Source: Tistlia sp040905785 (lineage in GTDB: Bacteria > Pseudomonadota > Alphaproteobacteria > Kiloniellales > DSM-21159). Taken from it: DNA of 64,000 nucleotides. The notes below the pieces were generated by a model. It was given only the letters and a program-made list of their open reading frames with translations, made no database searches and was not told the DNA's origin. Shown here piece after piece: positions 48,710-57,388 of the stretch. The stretch is from contig NZ_JBBDQW010000025.1 of the NCBI RefSeq assembly GCF_040905785.1, forward strand, positions 62,001-126,000, read 5' to 3'. Numbering within the stretch: the stretch's first letter is position 1; the number at the start of each line of letters is the position of its first letter. The position numbers were made by a program, and so were the translations under genes.

Positions 48710-49825
48710 TCACGAGGCGAGCTGGGCGCCGAGCAGGGCGTGGCGGCTGACCCGGCCCCAGGCGATTGAGGCCTCGCGCGCCGCCCGCCAGGACTCCAGG
48801 ATGCGCCCGAACAGGGGGTCGCCGTCGGCGACGCGGTCGAGCACGTCCTCGGACTCGCGGCGCGCCGCCTGCAGCAGGTCGGCCGGGAATTGCAGCAGCT
48901 CGGTGCCGCCGGCCTCAAGGCGCTGCAGCGCCTGGGCGTTGAACCACTCGGCCTCGGCGAGACCGCGATTGTTCTCGGCCTCGCAGGCGATCTCGACCAG
49001 GCTGCGCAGGTCGTCGGGCAGCGCCTCGAGGGCCGCGCGGTTGACCAGTGCCTCGGCGCTGCCGTTCGGCTCGTGGAAGCCCGGCCAGTAGTAGTAGGGC
49101 GCGGCCCGGTCCAGCCCCAGGGCGACGTCGCTCCAGGGGCCGAGGAACTCGGCGGCGTCGATCACGCCGGTCTGCAGGGCGGTGAAGATCTCGCCCGGCG
49201 GCAGCGACAGCGGCGCCGCGCCGAGCCGGCGCAGGATCTCGCCGCCGAGGCCGGGCATGCGGATCTTCAGGCCCTTGACGTCCTCCAGGCCGTCGATGCG
49301 CCGGCGGTACCAGCCGCCCATCTGGAAGCCCGAGTTGCCGGCCAGGTAGGGCTTGACGCCGAAGCGGCCGTAGAGCTCGTCCCAGAGCTCCTGCCCGCCG
49401 CCGTAGTAGATCCAGGCGTTGTGCGCCTCCGGCATCAGGCCGAAGGGCGCCGCCGTGAAGACCGGCGCGATCGCCATCTTGCCGGCCCAGAACAGCGAGG
49501 CGGTATGGCCGAGCTCGGCGGTGCCCGAGGCGACCGCGTCGAAGACCTCGAAGGCCGGCACCAGCTCGCCGGCACCGAAGACCTCGACGGTAAGGCGGCC
49601 GCCGCTGCCCCGGGTGATGCGCTCGGCGAGGCGCGCCGCCGTCGTGCCCGGCCCCGGTGCTCCGGCCGGCCAGGAGGTGACGAGCTTCCAGGCGCGCGGC
49701 ACCTGCGCGCGGACCGCGGGCGCGGCCAGGCCCGCGGCCCCCAGGGCGGCCCCCAGGGCGGCACCGGCTGCGGCGCCGGCACCCAGCAGGCGGCGTCGGG
49801 AGAGGTGGGAAGGGCTTGCTGTCAT
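48710..49825 (-). CDS. TRAP-type solute-binding protein in a thiamine operon
   Basis: A 371-aa DctP-superfamily binding protein. The N-terminus has a twin-arginine type signal (SRRRLLGAGAAAGAALG, cleavage after about residue 41). The mature domain begins WKLVTSWPAGAPGPGTTAARLAERI, with KIRMPGLGGEILRRLGAAPLSLPPGEIFTALQTGVIDAAEF carrying the conserved arginine. It is the first gene behind a TPP riboswitch and is cotranscribed with thiM and thiE, so a thiamine-related ligand (for example the thiazole alcohol) is inferred. No DctQ/DctM gene is next to it. Confidence 0.9.
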   Translation of the reverse strand: MTASPSHLSRRRLLGAGAAAGAALGAALGAAGLAAPAVRAQVPRAWKLVTSWPAGAPGPGTTAARLAERITRGSGGRLTVEVFGAGELVPAFEVFDAVASGTAELGHTASLFWAGKMAIAPVFTAAPFGLMPEAHNAWIYYGGGQELWDELYGRFGVKPYLAGNSGFQMGGWYRRRIDGLEDVKGLKIRMPGLGGEILRRLGAAPLSLPPGEIFTALQTGVIDAAEFLGPWSDVALGLDRAAPYYYWPGFHEPNGSAEALVNRAALEALPDDLRSLVEIACEAENNRGLAEAEWFNAQALQRLEAGGTELLQFPADLLQAARRESEDVLDRVADGDPLFGRILESWRAAREASIAWGRVSRHALLGAQLAS

Positions 49826-49905
49826 CGTCGGCTCCTCGCGTGTCGTCGCGGCGGGGCCGTCGGCGCGTCGAGACTCCGGAAAGCGGGAGCAACGGAGGCG
49901 TCGGC

Positions 49906-50000
49906 GACTCCCTGCGCTGGCATGATCCAGATCAGGTTCGGTGGGTCTGCTCTCAGCCTCCCCCGCGCACGCCGCAGCGCCGCCGGGAAGACACCCCAGG
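49906..50000 (-). promoter_or_regulatory. TPP riboswitch (THI element)
   Basis: On the minus strand the segment carries the conserved THI-box parts in order: GGGGTG near 49993-49998, GCTGAGA near 49950-49956, GACCC near 49943-49947, then ACCTGATCTGGATCATGCCAGCG running into AGGGAGTC near 49906. These make the two parallel helices that bind the pyrimidine and pyrophosphate of TPP. It lies about 80 bases upstream of the TRAP binding-protein ATG. TPP binding is expected to repress the binding-protein/thiM/thiE operon. No clear terminator follows, so control is probably at translation initiation. Confidence 0.95.
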
Positions 50001-50038
50001 CCTAACGCTTCCGAAGATGGCGATCCGGCAAGCTGCTG

Positions 50039-51337
50039 TCAAAGGGGACGGCCCGCCGCCCCCGCCCCCGTCCCGCCGCGGCCGTGCAGCAGGGTGCGGT
50101 AGATCGCCAGCGCCAACAGCGCCGAGAGCAGCATGACGCCGGCCATCGCCACGGCCGCCGGCAGGGGGCCGATCAGCAGGGCCACCAAGCCGCCGGCGGC
50201 GGCGCCCGCCAGCATCTGCAGCGAGCGCATCATTCCCGAGGCGGCGCCGGCCATGTGCGGCAGCGGCTGGATCGCGGCGTGGGTGATGTTCGGCGCCATC
50301 AGGCCGAAGGCGAAGACCATGCCGAAGATGCAGGGCACCAGCACCCCGATCGAGAGCCAGCCGCCCAGGGCGGCGCCCAGGGCGACGCCGGAGCAGGCCG
50401 CGGAGCCGGCGAGGCAAAGCACGGTCAGCCGCCGCGTCGGGATGCCGAGCCCGCTGATCCGGGCCGAGAGCAGGGAGCCGAGGATCAGGCCGAAGGAGGT
50501 CACGGCGAAGATCGCCGAGAACCAGAACTCCGAGAGGCCGAGGTCCTCGATCACCACGGTCGCCGAGCCCGAGATGTAGGCGAAGAGCGCGGCGAAGCCG
50601 AAGGCGAAGACCAGGGTATAGCCGAGAAATTCGCGCGAACCCAGCACCGACAGGTAGTTGCGCAGCAGCTGCCCCGGGTTCAGCGGCTGGCGGCGCTCGA
50701 CCGGCAGGGTCTCGGCGAAGAGCAGGACCACCGTCGTCGCCATCAGCGCGCCCCATCCGGCCTGCAAGGCGTAGACCGCCCGCCAGCCGCCGGCCAGCAT
50801 GACCAGGCTGCCGAGCGCCGGCGCGACCAGCGGCGCGACGCCGATCATCGCGGTGATCTGCGACAGCCGCCGGCGCGCCGAGGCGCCCTCGAAGACGTCG
50901 CGCACGATAGCCAGCGGCAGCACCACGCCGAGACCGGCCACCGTGCCCTGGACGAAGCGCGCCAGGAGCAGCGTCAGGAAGGTCGGCGCCGCGGCGCAGG
51001 CGAGCGACGCCAGGGAGAAGGCCAGCAACGCACCGAGCAGCGCGGGACGACGCCCGAAACGGTCGGCCAGCGGGCCGCCGACCAGCGGCGCGATCAGGAA
51101 GCCCGTGACGAAGAGGCTGAGGGTCAGGGCGCCCTGGCCGCTCGGCTCGCCGAAGCTCGCCTCGATTGCCGGTATCGCCGGCAGGTTCATGTCGATCGAA
51201 ATCGGCGGCAGCGCCGACAGCGAGGCAAGCAGTGCCGTGTAGCCCAACGAGCTCGGTTTCAGCGCCCGCGGGCCCCCTGCACAGCCAAGAATGCGATGGC
51301 CGCCGGCCGCCACCCGATGGCGCAGACAGCCCGCCAT
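50039..51337 (-). CDS. Bcr/CflA-family drug efflux MFS transporter
   Basis: A drug:H+ antiporter of about 432 aa with 12 hydrophobic segments. The signatures are SALPPISIDMNLPAIPAIEASF at the first segment, GPLADRFGRRPALLGALL in the 2-3 loop, and RFVQGTVAGLGVVLPLAIVRDVF (the 12-TM DHA1 motif C region). Start is uncertain: the ATG at 51337 is used, a TTG lies at 51349, and neither has a good ribosome-binding site; a start closer to the first membrane segment is possible. The gene is oriented away from pyrE; its 3' end lies 39 bases from the riboswitch of the thiamine operon. Confidence 0.88.
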   Translation of the reverse strand: MAGCLRHRVAAGGHRILGCAGGPRALKPSSLGYTALLASLSALPPISIDMNLPAIPAIEASFGEPSGQGALTLSLFVTGFLIAPLVGGPLADRFGRRPALLGALLAFSLASLACAAAPTFLTLLLARFVQGTVAGLGVVLPLAIVRDVFEGASARRRLSQITAMIGVAPLVAPALGSLVMLAGGWRAVYALQAGWGALMATTVVLLFAETLPVERRQPLNPGQLLRNYLSVLGSREFLGYTLVFAFGFAALFAYISGSATVVIEDLGLSEFWFSAIFAVTSFGLILGSLLSARISGLGIPTRRLTVLCLAGSAACSGVALGAALGGWLSIGVLVPCIFGMVFAFGLMAPNITHAAIQPLPHMAGAASGMMRSLQMLAGAAAGGLVALLIGPLPAAVAMAGVMLLSALLALAIYRTLLHGRGGTGAGAAGRPL

Positions 51338-51416
51338 GCTGCATCGCAATAGGAGTCTAGCGGCGCGCGCGGCCGAAGGCGACCGGGCTATCGGTCATGG
51401 CTGCCGCGGGGGGTGC

Positions 51417-51554
51417 TCAGCGGAACGCGAAGAACCAGAGCAGGACGGCGCCGAGCGCCACGACGCCGAGCGGCAGCCCGATCGTCAGCACGTGCCAGTT
51501 GGTCTTGCGCGGCTCGGCCTGACGGGCCTCCGTGGTCTTCTTCTCGATCGGCAT
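51417..51554 (-). CDS. Tiny single-span membrane protein
   Basis: A 45-aa protein with a charged N-terminal half (MPIEKKTTEARQAEPRKTNW) and one membrane span (HVLTIGLPLGVVALGAVLLW) near the C-terminus, ending FFAFR. AAGGGA lies 7 bases before the ATG at 51554. The frame extends upstream as Arg-rich sequence that overlaps the spacer and is not used. Small tail-anchored proteins of this kind often modulate membrane complexes, but the family was not recognised. It is divergent from pyrE. Confidence 0.65.
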   Translation of the reverse strand: MPIEKKTTEARQAEPRKTNWHVLTIGLPLGVVALGAVLLWFFAFR

Positions 51555-51727
51555 GGCAATCCCTTCCTGACAGCAGCTCGCCGGCCGCCGCGGCACCTGC
51601 CCCCGGCGGTCGGCTTGCTCTCTTCGGCAAACGCACCGGCCCTCGCCTCGTTCCGAGCCGCTGGGGCGTTGCCCGCCGCGCCGCCAGCCGCTATCACGGC
51701 CGCGCAACCCCGAGGAACCGAGCCGCC

Positions 51728-52411
51728 ATGCCCGACCACCAGCCGCGCGACCACCAGCCCACCGACACCGCCCGGCTCGCCGCCGCGACGCTGCTGGACA
51801 TCGAGGCCGTGCTGATCCGGCCCGAGGAGCCCTTCACCTTCACCTCGGGGCGCAAGAGCCCGGTCTACGTCGACTGCCGGCGCATCATCTCCTTCCCGCG
51901 CGCCCGCGCCACGCTGATGCGGCTCGGCGTCGAGCAGCTGGGGCGCAGCGCCGGCGTCGAGGCCTTCGACGCGATCGCCGGCGGCGAGACCGCGGGGATT
52001 CCCTTCGCGGCCTGGCTCGCCGATCTGATGGGGCTGCCGATGGTCTACGTGCGCAAGAAGCCCAAGGGTTTCGGGCGCAACGCCCAGATCGAGGGCTGCT
52101 TCGCCGAGGGTGCGCGCGTGCTGCTGGTCGAGGACCTGGCGACCGACGGCGGCTCCAAGCTGACCTTCGTCGAGGCGCTGCGCACGGCCGGCGCCGACGT
52201 CGCGCACTGCTTCGTCGTCTTCCACTACGGCATCTTCCCGCAGTCGACCGCCCGCCTGGCCGAGCAGGGCGTCGCGCTCCAGGGTCTCGCGACCTGGTGG
52301 GACGTGCTCGCCGTCGCCGAGCAGAGCGGGCGCCTGTCCGAGGAACAGGTCGCCGAGGTCCGCGGCTTCCTGCAGGATCCGGACGGCTGGGCGGCGAAGC
52401 GGGCGGACTAG
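51728..52411 (+). CDS. pyrE: Orotate phosphoribosyltransferase
   Basis: Joins orotate and PRPP to form OMP in pyrimidine synthesis. The protein is 227 aa. The PRPP-binding motif is VLLVEDLATDGGSK, and the substrate parts are FTFTSGRKSPVYVDCR and VYVRKKPKGFGRNAQIEG. The first 14 residues are an extra polar tail. The ATG at 51728 is chosen; longer in-frame extensions are Arg-rich and overlap the spacer. C-terminal region QGLATWWDVLAVAEQSGRLS fits the alphaproteobacterial type. Confidence 0.94.
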   Translation: MPDHQPRDHQPTDTARLAAATLLDIEAVLIRPEEPFTFTSGRKSPVYVDCRRIISFPRARATLMRLGVEQLGRSAGVEAFDAIAGGETAGIPFAAWLADLMGLPMVYVRKKPKGFGRNAQIEGCFAEGARVLLVEDLATDGGSKLTFVEALRTAGADVAHCFVVFHYGIFPQSTARLAEQGVALQGLATWWDVLAVAEQSGRLSEEQVAEVRGFLQDPDGWAAKRAD

Positions 52412-52572
52412 CCCCGCCTGCCGCTCGCCAGGGGTCGTCGCCGAACCACCCGGCACCGCGAGCGGCCGTCGGCGGGGGCTCGCCGAATTGATAAGCCCGC
52501 CTGGACGCACTACCTAGATCGCTGCAGACGTCCGGTTCGGCCAACGAGCCGCATTCCGCCCTGGGAGTTTCG

Positions 52573-53802
52573 GTGCCCGACAGCTTCGCGAACGACGTGG
52601 CCGCCGTGGCCCGGATCGACATCGTGCCTACCGTCCTGGAGGTGGTCTGCCGGATGACCGGCATGCGCTTCTCGGCGATCGCGCGGGTCACCGAGGAGCG
52701 CTGGATCGCCTGTGCGGTGCGCGACGAGATCGAGTTCGGCCTGGAGCCGGGCGGCGAGCTCGATCTCGAGACGACGCTCTGCAGCGAGATCCGCAAGGCC
52801 GGCCAGCTCATCGTCATCGACAACGTCGCCGAGGACGATCGGTACTGCGGGCATGCGACGCCGAAGACCTACGGCTTCCAGAGCTACATCTCGGTGCCGA
52901 TCCGCCGCCCGAACGGCGACTTCTTCGGGACGCTCTGCGCGATCGATCCGCGCCCGGCGAGCCTCGACCGGCCGGAGACCATCGGGCTGTTCACGCTGAG
53001 CGCCGAGCTCATCGGCTTCCATCTCGACCTTCAGGAGCGCCTTGACGCCAAGGCGGCGGCGCTCGCCGAGGCGGAGCGCACGGCGGAGCGGCGCGAGCAG
53101 TTCGTCGCGGTGCTCGGCCACGATCTGCGCAGTCCCCTGTCGTCGATCGACGCCGGCATCAAGCTGCTGCAGCGCAGGCCGCTCGACGCCAAGGGGGCCG
53201 AGATCGTCGAGCTGATGTCCAGAAGCGTCCTCCGCATGACCGACCTGATCGGCGACGTCCTGGATTTCGCGCGCGTCCGGCTCGGCGACGGCATCCGGCT
53301 GACGCCGGAGCCCGACAGGAACCTGGGCGAGGCGCTCGGGCAGGTCGTCGAGGAGCTGCGCAGCGCCTGGCCGGAGCGCGCCATCGAGGCCGAGATCGCG
53401 CTGGACCGGCCGGTCACCTGCGAGCGCGCGCGGCTCGCGCAGCTCCTGTCCAACCTGCTGTCCAACGCCCTGACCCACGGCGACCCGGAGGCGCCGGTGC
53501 GCGTGCGGGCCGGCGCCGACGGGCAGGCTTTCGAGCTCTCGGTCGCCAACGCCGGAGCGCCGATCCCGGAGGATGCGCGCGGCCGGCTGTTCCAGCCCTT
53601 CTCGCGCCCCGCCTCGGGACCTGCGAACCGTGGCCTGGGGCTGGGTCTCTACATCGCCTCGGAGATCGCGCAGGCACACGGCGGCACGCTCGGCGTCGCC
53701 TCCGACGCGGCGGAAACGCGCTTCACCTTCCGCATGCCGCTCGAGGGCCCCGGGGCGCCGCCGCAGATGGCGCCGCACGGGACGGCGGCCGCCTCGAGGT
53801 GA
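52573..53802 (+). CDS. Soluble GAF-domain sensor histidine kinase
   Basis: A 409-aa cytoplasmic kinase, no membrane segment. Residues about 15-155 are a GAF domain (MRFSAIARVTEERWIACAVRD, then YISVPIRRPNGDFFGTLCAID). A short coiled coil (160-180) leads to the HisKA dimerisation domain with the H-box VLGHDLRSPLSSID. The ATPase domain has the N-box LLSNLLSNALTHG and G2 box NRGLGLGLYIASEIAQAHGG. The GTG at 52573 follows GGGAG. No response regulator gene is adjacent, so it is an orphan kinase. The GAF ligand is unknown. Confidence 0.9.
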   Translation: MPDSFANDVAAVARIDIVPTVLEVVCRMTGMRFSAIARVTEERWIACAVRDEIEFGLEPGGELDLETTLCSEIRKAGQLIVIDNVAEDDRYCGHATPKTYGFQSYISVPIRRPNGDFFGTLCAIDPRPASLDRPETIGLFTLSAELIGFHLDLQERLDAKAAALAEAERTAERREQFVAVLGHDLRSPLSSIDAGIKLLQRRPLDAKGAEIVELMSRSVLRMTDLIGDVLDFARVRLGDGIRLTPEPDRNLGEALGQVVEELRSAWPERAIEAEIALDRPVTCERARLAQLLSNLLSNALTHGDPEAPVRVRAGADGQAFELSVANAGAPIPEDARGRLFQPFSRPASGPANRGLGLGLYIASEIAQAHGGTLGVASDAAETRFTFRMPLEGPGAPPQMAPHGTAAASR

Positions 53803-53954
53803 CCGGCCGACCGGGCCAGTCGCACGGCAGCGTTGCCCCGAAGCAGCCGCGTCCTTGTCTCCGCCCCTCCTTGGTCTAAGCTGGATCCCGGCCGCGACGA
53901 GAACGGCCGACAGGAGAACGGCCGCCACGCGACGGCCGACAGGGAGGAGACGGC

Positions 53955-55490
53955 ATGTCCCGTCGAGAGGGCGGCCCCCCCCCCCCCCGCCCCGCCCCCC
54001 CCCAAGCCGCCCGGTTGAACCAGTTGCCCTGGCAGCAGGTCCGCAACCCCTACAAACCGGTCGAGGTGCTGTCCGACGATCAGGTCGAGGCGATCCACCA
54101 GGCCGCGCTGCGTATCCTCGAGGAACTCGGCGTCGAGTTCATGAGCGGCCAGGCGCTCGACCTGCTCGCCGCCGGCGGTGCCGAGGTCGAGCGGCCCGGC
54201 GGCCTGGTGCGCTTCGACCGCGGCCTGGTCGAGGAGAGCCTCGCCCGGGTGCCCGCGCGCTTCACCATGACGCCGCGCAACGACGCACGCGCGCTCGAGA
54301 TCGGCGGCGACGCCGCGATCTTCGGCCTGGTCAACGGGCCGCCCTTCGTCACCGACCTCGACCGCGGCCGGCGCGACGGCAACTTCGAGGACTACCGCAA
54401 CCTGCTGCGCCTCGGGCAGTCGCTCAACATCGTGCAGTACGTCACCAACCAGTCGGTGGCGCCGATGGACCTGCCGCCCGAGAGCCGCCACCTGGACTGC
54501 TACCAGTCGATCCTGACCCTGACCGACAAGTCCTTCTATGCGACGGCGGTCGGCCGCGACCGCGTCGAGGACGCCCTGGAGATGGTCGCCCTGGCGCGCG
54601 GCGAGACCCGCGAGGCGCTGGTCGGGCGGCCCTCGATCTTCAGCGTCATCAACGTCAACTCGCCGCGCCGCATCGACGGCCCGCTGTCCGAGGGCCTGAT
54701 CGCGCTCGCCGAGCACGGCCAGCCGCCGGTGGTGACGCCCTTCTGCCTGATGGGCGCTATGACCCCGGTAACCCTGGCCGCGGCGCTCGCCCAGCAGCAC
54801 GCCGAGGCGCTGGCCGGCATCGTCCTGACCCAGCTGGTCCGTCCCGGCACGCCGGTGGTCTATGGCGGCTTCACCTCGAACGTCGACCTCAGGTCCGGCG
54901 CGCCGGCCTTCGGCACGCCGGAGTACGCCAAGGCCTCGATGGCAGCCGGGCAGCTGGCGCGCCGCTTCGGCCTGCCCTACCGCTCGTCGAACGCCAACGC
55001 CTCGACCTCGGTTGACGCCCAGGCCGCCTACGAATCGATGATGTCGCTGTGGGGCGCCCTGATGGGCGGCGCCAACATGCTGCACCACGGCGCCGGCTGG
55101 CTGGAGGGCGGCCTGGTCGCCTCCTACGAGAAGGTCGTGCTCGACGCCGAGCTGCTGCAGAACATGACCGAGTTCATGAAGCCGATCGTCGTCGACGAGG
55201 ATAGCCTGGGCTTCGCGGCGATGGCCGACGTCGGCCCCGGCGGCCACTTCTTCGGTACCCAGCACACCCTGGACCGCTACGAGACCGCCTTCTACGCGCC
55301 GCTGCTCTCGGACTGGCGCAATTTCGAGGCCTGGCAGGAGGCCGGCTCGAAGACCGCGACCCAGCGCGCCAACGCCATCTGGAAGCGCCTGCTCGCCGAG
55401 TACGAGCCGCCGCCGCTCGACGAGGGTCGCCGCGAGGCGCTGGAGGCCTACGTGGCCAGGCGCAAGGAGAGCGGCAAGCTGGCCGCGTGA
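53955..55490 (+). CDS. MttB-family (trimethylamine-type) methyltransferase, non-pyrrolysine
   Basis: A 511-aa TIM-barrel protein of the MttB superfamily, which moves a methyl group from a quaternary or tertiary amine to a corrinoid protein. The family start is seen in VEVLSDDQVEAIHQAALRILEELGVEF, and other landmarks are VYGGFTSNVDLRSGAPAFGTPEYAKAS and GGANMLHHGAGWLEGG. There is no in-frame UAG, so it lacks pyrrolysine, like the glycine-betaine and related enzymes. A GGGAGGAG site fixes the start at 53955. Residues 8-17 are encoded by a C14 and a C9 run. No corrinoid-protein gene is present here. Confidence 0.88.
   Translation: MSRREGGPPPPRPAPPQAARLNQLPWQQVRNPYKPVEVLSDDQVEAIHQAALRILEELGVEFMSGQALDLLAAGGAEVERPGGLVRFDRGLVEESLARVPARFTMTPRNDARALEIGGDAAIFGLVNGPPFVTDLDRGRRDGNFEDYRNLLRLGQSLNIVQYVTNQSVAPMDLPPESRHLDCYQSILTLTDKSFYATAVGRDRVEDALEMVALARGETREALVGRPSIFSVINVNSPRRIDGPLSEGLIALAEHGQPPVVTPFCLMGAMTPVTLAAALAQQHAEALAGIVLTQLVRPGTPVVYGGFTSNVDLRSGAPAFGTPEYAKASMAAGQLARRFGLPYRSSNANASTSVDAQAAYESMMSLWGALMGGANMLHHGAGWLEGGLVASYEKVVLDAELLQNMTEFMKPIVVDEDSLGFAAMADVGPGGHFFGTQHTLDRYETAFYAPLLSDWRNFEAWQEAGSKTATQRANAIWKRLLAEYEPPPLDEGRREALEAYVARRKESGKLAA
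53975..54003 (+). repeat. C14 and C9 homopolymer tracts in the 5' end of the MttB-like gene
   Basis: Fourteen consecutive C (53975-53988), then G, CCCC, G and nine C (53995-54003) lie 20 bases after the ATG, encoding part of a Pro-rich stretch. A one-base slip would shift the frame of the whole gene. Tracts of this length are typical of phase-variable genes and are also prone to sequencing error. Confidence 0.8.
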
Positions 55491-55564
55491 CGCGGGGCGA
55501 GCCGGTTTCGATGCCGGCCCCGCGACCTGCTAAGCTCCCCTTCGAACCGGGCGAAGGAGAGACC

Positions 55565-57229
55565 ATGCGATCGCTGCTGTTGACCTTGGGGCTGCTGGCC
55601 TCGCTGTCCCTGGGCGCCGGCGCGGCGCGCGCCGAAGGCACCCTGACCATCGGCATGACCCAGTATCCGGCGACGCTCAACCCCAACATCGAGTCGATGC
55701 TGGCCAAGACCTACGTGCTGGCGATGACGCAGCGGCCGCTCACCCACTTCGACCACGACTGGCAGCCGGTCTGCATGCTCTGCGTCGAGCTGCCGGACCT
55801 CGAGGCCGGCACCGCCGTGCTGGAGACGACGTCCGAGGGCAAGCCCGGCATCGCCGTCACCTACGCGCTGCAGCCGGAGGCGACCTGGGGCGACGGCACC
55901 CCGGTGACGACCGAGGACGTCCGCTTCACCTACGAGGTCGGCCGGCACCCGCAGTCCGGCGTCTCGAACTTCGAGGCCTACCGGCGCATCCTGTCGCTGG
56001 AGGTCCACGACGAGAAGCGCTTCACCTTCCACCTCGACCGGGTCACCTACAGCTACATGAGCGCTGCGGACTTCCGCCTGCTGCCGGCGCACATCGAGCG
56101 GCCGATCTTCGAGGCCGACCCGGCGCAGTACCGCTTCCGCACCGCCTTCGACAGCGACCCGGCCAACCCCGGCCTGGCCTTCGGGCCCTACCGGATCGTC
56201 TCCCTGACGCCGGGCGCCGAGATCCTGCTCGAGCGCAACCCGACCTGGTGGGGCAAGGAGCCCTTCTTCGACCGCATCCTGCTCAAGACCATTGAGAACA
56301 CGGCGTCGCTGGAGGCCAACCTGCTGTCCGGCTCGATCGACATGATCGCCGGGGGGATCGGCCTGTCGCTCGACCAGGCGATCGCCTTCGAGGAGCGCCA
56401 CGGCGAGGGCTTCCGGGTGATCTACAAGCCGGGGCTGGTCTACGAGCACATCGCGCCCAATCTCGACAACCCGGCCCTCGCCGACCTGCGCGTCCGCCAG
56501 GCGCTGCTGCTCGGCGCCGACCGGCAGACGATCGACGCGCAGCTGTTCCACGGCAAGCAGCCGGTCGCCGACAGCTCGGTCAGCCCGCTCGACTGGATCC
56601 ACGAGGAGAGCGTGCGCCGGTATGCCTACGATCCCGAAGAGGCGGCCCGGCTGCTCGAGGAGGCGGGCTGGACGAGGGGCGCCGGCGGCCTGCGGCGCAA
56701 CGCCGCCGGCGAGCCCCTGCGGCTCAGCCTGATGTCGACCGCGGGCAACCGCAGCCGCGAGCTGGTCCAGCAGGTGCTGCAGGCGCAGTGGAAGGCGCTT
56801 GGCATCGACATCGCCATCAAGAACGAGCCGGCGCGGGTCTTCTTCGGCCAGACCGTAAGCCAGCGCCGCTTTCCCGCCCTGGCGATGTTCGCCTGGTTGT
56901 CGTCGCCCGAGAACGTGCCGCGCACGACGCTGCACTGCGATCAGATCCCGAGCGCCGGGAACAGCTGGGGCGGACAGAACGTCATGGGCTACTGCAATCC
57001 CGAGATGGACCGCCTGCTCGACGCCGTCGAGCTCGAGCTCGACCGCGACAGGCGGCGCGCCCTCTGGGCCGAGATCCAGCAGCTCTACGCCGAGACCCTG
57101 CCGGCCCTGCCGCTGTTCTGGCGCGCCGATCCTTTTGTCCTGCCGACCTGGCTGGAGGGGGTCCGGCCGACCGGCCACCAGGGCACGACGACGCTCTGGG
57201 TCGAGGAGTGGCGACGCGGCGATGGCTGA
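55565..57229 (+). CDS. ABC transporter solute-binding protein, family 5
   Basis: A 554-aa periplasmic binding protein of the peptide/nickel/opine family. The signal peptide is about residues 1-20 (LLLTLGLLASLSLGAGAARA). Landmarks are TLTIGMTQYPATLNPNIESM, the WGDGTPVTTEDVRFTYE motif of family 5, and VRQALLLGADRQTIDAQLFHG. The ATG at 55565 follows GAAGGAGA; longer in-frame starts lie before the signal peptide. It is 74 bases after the MttB-like gene and is followed by two permease genes, so a methylated amine or betaine is a plausible cargo. Confidence 0.92.
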   Translation: MRSLLLTLGLLASLSLGAGAARAEGTLTIGMTQYPATLNPNIESMLAKTYVLAMTQRPLTHFDHDWQPVCMLCVELPDLEAGTAVLETTSEGKPGIAVTYALQPEATWGDGTPVTTEDVRFTYEVGRHPQSGVSNFEAYRRILSLEVHDEKRFTFHLDRVTYSYMSAADFRLLPAHIERPIFEADPAQYRFRTAFDSDPANPGLAFGPYRIVSLTPGAEILLERNPTWWGKEPFFDRILLKTIENTASLEANLLSGSIDMIAGGIGLSLDQAIAFEERHGEGFRVIYKPGLVYEHIAPNLDNPALADLRVRQALLLGADRQTIDAQLFHGKQPVADSSVSPLDWIHEESVRRYAYDPEEAARLLEEAGWTRGAGGLRRNAAGEPLRLSLMSTAGNRSRELVQQVLQAQWKALGIDIAIKNEPARVFFGQTVSQRRFPALAMFAWLSSPENVPRTTLHCDQIPSAGNSWGGQNVMGYCNPEMDRLLDAVELELDRDRRRALWAEIQQLYAETLPALPLFWRADPFVLPTWLEGVRPTGHQGTTTLWVEEWRRGDG

Positions 57230-57262
57230 GGGCGCGCCGCACCGCTCTGGGCGGGGCCGCGG

Positions 57263-57359
57263 CGCTTGCATGGTTCAACAGGCTCACCATGAAGCGAGGG
57301 AGGGGACTGCGCAGGCGTCGCGGTCGCGCTTCACGGTGAGCCTGTCGAACCGCGAAGCG
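57263..57359. repeat. Intergenic palindromic element (copy 2)
   Basis: The left arm 57263-57296 and right arm 57327-57359 are near-perfect inverted repeats of about 34 bp with a 30-base spacer. The arms match those of the element at 7572-7735 (shared CGCTTGCATGGTTC and GGTGAGC). It sits between the binding-protein gene and the first permease gene of the operon and would form a stable hairpin after the binding-protein stop codon. Confidence 0.75.
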
Positions 57360-57388
57360 CGAGCTGCGCCGGACGGGAGCCTGCGGCA

